Of a stretch of 64,000 bases of DNA, positions 60,718 to 64,000 are shown in pieces; position 1 is the first letter of the stretch; each line of letters begins with the position of its first letter. Under the pieces are notes generated by a model. It was not told the DNA's origin and made no database searches. It was given only the letters and a program-made list of their open reading frames with translations. The position numbers were made by a program, and so were the translations under genes. Source of the DNA: UBA1081 sp045535305 (GTDB taxonomy: Bacteria; Bacillota; Clostridia; Oscillospirales; Acutalibacteraceae); contig JAZSLJ010000073.1 of assembly GCA_045535305.1 (NCBI GenBank), positions 124,001 to 188,000 on the forward strand, read 5' to 3'.

Positions 60718-61851
60718 ATGTATAAACTTATTAAAAACTGCGGAACTGCGCGTCTTGGTGAATTTGAAACAGTACACGGTACGGTAAAAACTCCCGGATT
60801 TATGAATGTAGCAACGTGTGCCGCAATAAAGGGCGGATTGTCTGCATATGACCTTAAAGATATAAACTGTCAGGTTATGCTGTGCAATACTTATCATCTC
60901 CATGTTCGTCCCGGTGATGATGTTGTGTACGATATGGGCGGATTGCATAAATTCACAGGTTGGAACGGCCCTATCCTTACAGACAGCGGCGGATTTCAAG
61001 TGTTTTCACTTTCATCATTAAGAAAAATTAAAGAAGAAGGTGTATATTTTCAGTCCCATGTTGACGGAAGACATATTTTTATGGGCCCCGAAGAAAGTAT
61101 GCAGATTCAGTCGCATCTGGCATCTACAATAGCCATGGCTTTCGATGAATGTGTTGAGAATCCTGCTGAATATGATTATGCAAAAAAGTCCTGTGAAAGA
61201 ACTACACGCTGGCTTGTGCGCTGTAAAAATGAAATGAAGCGTCTAAATTCTTTGCCCGAAACAATAAATAAAAATCAGTTGCTTTTCGGTATAAATCAGG
61301 GTTGTACATATGATGATCTTCGTGTTGAGCACATGAAAGAAATTGCAAAGCTCGACCTTGACGGTTATGCAATAGGCGGTCTTGCAGTTGGCGAACCTAA
61401 AGAGGATATGTACCGTATTATTTCCGCTGTTGAGCCGTATATGCCTAAGGATAAAATACGTTATCTTATGGGGGTTGGAACACCTGGAAATATAATAGAA
61501 GCAGTTAAAAGGGGAGTTGACCTCTTTGATTGCGTAATGCCCAGTAGAAATGCGAGACACGGACATTTGTTTACATGGAACGGTATCATTAATCTTAACA
61601 ACGCTAAATACGAGCGTGATGATTCACCGATTGACAGTGAATGTGATTGCCCTGTATGTAAAAATCATTCAAGAGCATATATCAAACATTTATTTAAGGC
61701 AAAAGAAGTTCTTGCGCTGCGACTTGCGGTTACTCATAATCTTTATTTCTATAATAAACTTATGGAGAAAATCAGAGATGCATTAGCTAATGACACGTTT
61801 GATGAATTTTATACAAAATACGTTGATTTACTTGATACAAGAATAAAATAA
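60718..61851 (+). CDS. tgt: tRNA-guanine transglycosylase
   Basis: Exchanges guanine-34 for preQ1 in His, Asn, Asp and Tyr tRNAs. The 377 residues carry the catalytic Asp motif TDSGGFQVFSL, GINQGCTYDDLR, the second Asp in FDCVMPSRNARHG, and the zinc site CDCPVCKNHSRAYIKHLF. AAAGAGG precedes its ATG. Confidence 0.96.
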   Translation: MYKLIKNCGTARLGEFETVHGTVKTPGFMNVATCAAIKGGLSAYDLKDINCQVMLCNTYHLHVRPGDDVVYDMGGLHKFTGWNGPILTDSGGFQVFSLSSLRKIKEEGVYFQSHVDGRHIFMGPEESMQIQSHLASTIAMAFDECVENPAEYDYAKKSCERTTRWLVRCKNEMKRLNSLPETINKNQLLFGINQGCTYDDLRVEHMKEIAKLDLDGYAIGGLAVGEPKEDMYRIISAVEPYMPKDKIRYLMGVGTPGNIIEAVKRGVDLFDCVMPSRNARHGHLFTWNGIINLNNAKYERDDSPIDSECDCPVCKNHSRAYIKHLFKAKEVLALRLAVTHNLYFYNKLMEKIRDALANDTFDEFYTKYVDLLDTRIK

Positions 61852-61864
61852 TTAAAAATTTTAC

Positions 61865-61893
61865 TTGAAATCTTATTTGAATTGTATTATAAT
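61865..61893 (+). promoter_or_regulatory. Promoter of yajC
   Basis: TTGAAA (61865-61870), 17 bases, perfect TATAAT (61888-61893), followed by CGGAGG before the ATG at 61927. Confidence 0.7.
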
Positions 61894-61926
61894 AGCAACA
61901 ATATTGTTTAATTCGGAGGAATTGTA

Positions 61927-62361
61927 ATGGATTTATTATTTAAAGTTCTTGAAGAGGAAGCTACAGCTGCTAATTCACCATGGGGTACAATCTTAATGAT
62001 GGTAGCACTTTTTGGTGTTATGTACTTTATGATGATCAGACCTCAGAAAAAAAAGCAGAAAGAAGAGCAGGAAATGCGTGATGCTATTCAGATAGGTGAT
62101 GAAATCACAACTATCGGTGGTATCTGCGGCAGAGTAGTTACTGTTAAGGAAGATTCACTTGTTATTGAAACAGGTGCTGACAGAACAAAAATGAAGATTA
62201 CTCGCTGGGCTATTCAGACAAATAACACAGCAGATGACAGAATTCAGGCTGAAAGAGCTGCTCAGGAAGCTGCTAAAGCTGCAGAAAAAGAAGCTAAGGG
62301 TAAGGGCAGACGCAAGAAGAAAGACGAAGTTCACGAAGGCGACGAAACTCCCGAAGCATAA
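61927..62361 (+). CDS. yajC: Preprotein translocase subunit YajC
   Basis: Small accessory subunit of the SecDF-YajC complex. The 144 residues have one N-terminal membrane span (about 19-40), the MMIRPQKKKQKE boundary, the compact domain with GDEITTIGGICGRVV, and a charged Ala/Glu/Lys tail. secD and secF are not seen next to it. The queA-tgt-yajC order is conserved in many bacteria. Confidence 0.94.
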   Translation: MDLLFKVLEEEATAANSPWGTILMMVALFGVMYFMMIRPQKKKQKEEQEMRDAIQIGDEITTIGGICGRVVTVKEDSLVIETGADRTKMKITRWAIQTNNTADDRIQAERAAQEAAKAAEKEAKGKGRRKKKDEVHEGDETPEA

Positions 62362-62384
62362 TTTTATAGTAATATTATTAATTT

Positions 62385-62423
62385 TCCCTTCATATCTATT
62401 TACAGATACGGAGGGATTTTTAT
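62385..62423 (+). promoter_or_regulatory. Hairpin whose 3' arm is a ribosome-binding site
   Basis: TCCCTTC (62385-62391) pairs with GGAGGGA (62410-62416), with inner TATCT/AGATA pairs, and is followed by TTTTTATT. The right arm contains the GGAGGG Shine-Dalgarno of the gene at 62425. The structure could hide that site, terminate after yajC, or both. Confidence 0.55.
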
Positions 62424-62424
62424 T

Positions 62425-62829
62425 ATGCAAAAAAACAGAAAACAAAAAAGGAATATGTCAAATAATTCATTGATTACAGTCCTTATAAAAAGTTCAGTTA
62501 TCGGTATGCTTGCATTTGTAATTATGCTTGCAATTTTTTCGCTTGTAATAATGAATTCTGAAATTGCATCACATAATTTTTTTATTATGGTGCTTGTTGC
62601 ATCAGGTATTGCTGCAATTGCTTCTTCACTTGTTTCAAGCATATTTGCAAACCGATACAGTCTGATTACGGGTATGCTTGCGGTTATTATAATTACATCA
62701 ATTCAGTTTCTGATTTTATTGTGTTTAAATAATGCAGATTTGTCCATGAAAGTATATTTAATGTTCCCGATAAATTTTATTGCAGGATTTTTTGGTTGCG
62801 TAGCAGGTACAAATATTATCAGAAAATAA
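62425..62829 (+). CDS. TIGR04086-like small membrane protein
   Basis: A 134-residue hydrophobic protein with about four membrane spans, a Lys/Arg/Gln-rich N-terminal tail and LIKSSVIGMLAFVIMLAIFSLVI leading a four-helix pattern. Placement directly after yajC fits the TIGR04086 family of Clostridia, whose function is unknown. Its ribosome-binding site lies in the hairpin above, nine bases from the ATG. Confidence 0.7.
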   Translation: MQKNRKQKRNMSNNSLITVLIKSSVIGMLAFVIMLAIFSLVIMNSEIASHNFFIMVLVASGIAAIASSLVSSIFANRYSLITGMLAVIIITSIQFLILLCLNNADLSMKVYLMFPINFIAGFFGCVAGTNIIRK

Positions 62830-62850
62830 TAACAGAGCGGAGAAATAATA

Positions 62851-63483
62851 ATGAAAATAAAAGCAATTCGATTAACAAAACACAGAGATTTTTCTTCTGA
62901 ACAAGAAACAGAACTGAAAAATATGATAATTATAATTGCATTGTTTACAGCAGGTATGATAATTGGCTCGGGAATAATGCGAAAGGGGAGTAGCGAAGCT
63001 CTTTTAGCCGATTTTTCATCAATATTTGATGTTTTTGCATCAAACAGAAATGAATTAAAAGCCTATAAAATATTTATCAATTCATTATTTACCAATTTAT
63101 TGTTTGTTTTTTCATTATTTTTTTCGGGATTCAGTTGCATCGGGATTCCGATAATTTACATATTGCCGGTAATAAAAGGTCTCGGATTGGGAGCGTTGTC
63201 GGGATATCTGTTGACAATGTATTCAATGAACGGAATGGGATATTATTTGCTCACAATTATTCCGTCAGGTATTGTTTCGGTTTCGGTTGTTCTGCTTGCC
63301 GGATGTACATCTGCTATCATGTCAAAAGAGCTTTTAGGCATTGTATTAGAAAAAAGACAGCCGAACAGCACAACCGCCATCACATATATTAAAAAATATG
63401 CAATTTTTTTTGCAGGTATGGTGCTTGCTTCGACTGTAGAAACAGTGTTTGTTAAGGCTTTTTCTTATCTGTTTGTGTTTTAG
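62851..63483 (+). CDS. spoIIM: Stage II sporulation protein M
   Basis: Membrane component of the SpoIIDMP machine that degrades peptidoglycan during engulfment in sporulation. The 210-residue protein has about five membrane spans and the family pattern GMIIGSGIM, LLFVFSLFFSGFSCIGIPII and KGLGLGALSGYLL. It supports a spore-forming or spore-derived lineage. GCGGAG precedes its ATG. Its last 32 bases overlap the end of the convergent recombinase gene. Confidence 0.88.
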   Translation: MKIKAIRLTKHRDFSSEQETELKNMIIIIALFTAGMIIGSGIMRKGSSEALLADFSSIFDVFASNRNELKAYKIFINSLFTNLLFVFSLFFSGFSCIGIPIIYILPVIKGLGLGALSGYLLTMYSMNGMGYYLLTIIPSGIVSVSVVLLAGCTSAIMSKELLGIVLEKRQPNSTTAITYIKKYAIFFAGMVLASTVETVFVKAFSYLFVF

Positions 63484-64000
63484 CAGGCTTAATTCCGGAC
63501 AAAGGATTGCTGTCTATGGCATCTTTTTTTTGTGTATCGGCAATATGTGTATATATTTCTGTTGTACTTAGGTTTTCATGCCCCAAAACATCTTTAAGTA
63601 CAAGCACATCAACATCGCCGTACTGATACATAAGCGTTGCGGCTGTATGTCTTAATTTATGTGTGGATAACCCCATATTTGACAATCCGGATTTTTCCAA
63701 AAAAGAATCAACGATATGCTGTACAGTTCTTGTGCTTATGCGTTGTAATCTGTTGCTTAAAAATAAGGCTTTAGGATCTTTTACACCGTCTTTGGGACGA
63801 ATATTCATATATGACTCGATTGCAGACATACAGGCATCATTAAGATAAACAATTCGTTCTTTGTTACCTTTACCTATAACACGCATTGACTTGTCAGATC
63901 TGATATCAGACTGATTAAGGCCCACAAGTTCAGATAATCGCAAGCCGCAATTAAGAAAAATGGTAATAATTGCGTAATCGCGTTCTTTATTTTTACCGTC
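63452..64000 (-). CDS. Tyrosine recombinase, XerC/XerD type, C-terminal part
   Basis: The minus-strand frame is open to the right edge, so the N-terminal core-binding domain lies outside the window. The 182 visible residues hold the catalytic set: Arg in CGLRLSELVGL, the Lys of GKGNKERIVY, HKLRHTAATLMYQYG (His-x-x-Arg), GHENLSTTEIYTH (His and the nucleophile Tyr). The protein is of XerD length and pattern and lies beside spoIIM as in other Firmicutes, so it is a chromosome-dimer recombinase rather than a phage integrase. Its stop lies inside the end of spoIIM. Confidence 0.88.
   Translation of the reverse strand, partial: DGKNKERDYAIITIFLNCGLRLSELVGLNQSDIRSDKSMRVIGKGNKERIVYLNDACMSAIESYMNIRPKDGVKDPKALFLSNRLQRISTRTVQHIVDSFLEKSGLSNMGLSTHKLRHTAATLMYQYGDVDVLVLKDVLGHENLSTTEIYTHIADTQKKDAIDSNPLSGIKPAKTQTDKKKP

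Noticed and set aside
63452..64000. Tyrosine recombinase as the edge of an integrated element
   Set aside because: It matches the XerD type and sits beside spoIIM as in other Firmicutes; no repeats, tRNA end or phage genes are near it.
1..64000. CRISPR array, insertion sequence or large repeat
   Set aside because: No regularly spaced repeats, transposase-like frames or terminal inverted repeats were seen on reading through.

Overview
The window is AT-rich, densely coded bacterial DNA with Gram-positive signals: SpoIIM, LCP and BlaI/BlaR1-type proteins, lipobox lipoproteins, strong GGAGG ribosome-binding sites, some TTG starts, and many TTGACA/TATAAT promoters with 17-base spacers. An IspH-ribosomal S1 fusion, a PyrK/PyrDB dehydrogenase with PyrBI, a rubrerythrin fusion, dockerin repeats and intracellular GH4 and GH95 glycosidases point to an anaerobic, spore-lineage, glycan-degrading Clostridia, most likely a gut Ruminococcaceae/Oscillospiraceae relative. 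That placement is inference. I see no insertion sequence, phage or CRISPR array. The content is mainly chromosomal housekeeping and metabolism, and no gap between genes exceeds 300 bases.

Layout: 1-5.4 kb, the end of a HAD-like phosphatase and a full branched-chain amino acid ABC importer (livKHMGF). 5.5-7.9 kb, a BlaI/BlaR1-type regulatory pair. 7.9-10.3 kb, an oxygen/redox module (FTR-like protein, flavin reductase-rubredoxin-rubrerythrin fusion) and a Cys-rich unknown. 10.4-13.7 kb, a Gfo/Idh/MocA oxidoreductase, a YbaK deacylase and a GPH sugar symporter. 13.8-17.1 kb, LCP-like and transglutaminase-like proteins, folE and a lipoprotein. 17.2-22.6 kb, uvrB-uvrA and a lipoprotein. 22.6-28.4 kb, the pyrCKDFEBI operon behind a structured leader. 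28.4-31.1 kb, two glycosyltransferases and tRNA-Arg.

31.2-33.7 kb holds a pyridoxal-kinase-like gene, trmL, a DegV-like gene and a 32-residue amphipathic peptide gene. 33.8-41.3 kb holds, on the minus strand, a large FtsX/MacB-type exporter and an FHA-FtsW-PBP cell-wall cluster. 41.4-48.9 kb holds galM, a large secreted dockerin/cohesin-like protein, a GH4 glycosidase, a membrane-anchored unknown and an esterase. 49-53 kb holds baiN-like, cmk and ispH-rpsA. 53.1-56.6 kb holds a GH95 fucosidase and serine dehydratase. 56.7-59.5 kb holds asd-dapA-dapB. 59.7-64 kb holds queA-tgt-yajC, a TIGR04086-like membrane protein, spoIIM, and the 3' part of a Xer recombinase running off the end.

The genes form coherent modules: amino-acid uptake, oxidative-stress defence, UMP synthesis, lysine/diaminopimelate synthesis, queuosine tRNA modification, excision repair, septal or lateral wall synthesis, and use of galactosides and fucosides. 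The best leads are the small amphipathic peptide, the dockerin-cohesin-dockerin protein whose hydrolase-like domain seems to lack its serine, two fusion genes that keep a Shine-Dalgarno and start at the fusion joint, and a three-way-junction candidate leader before pyrC.
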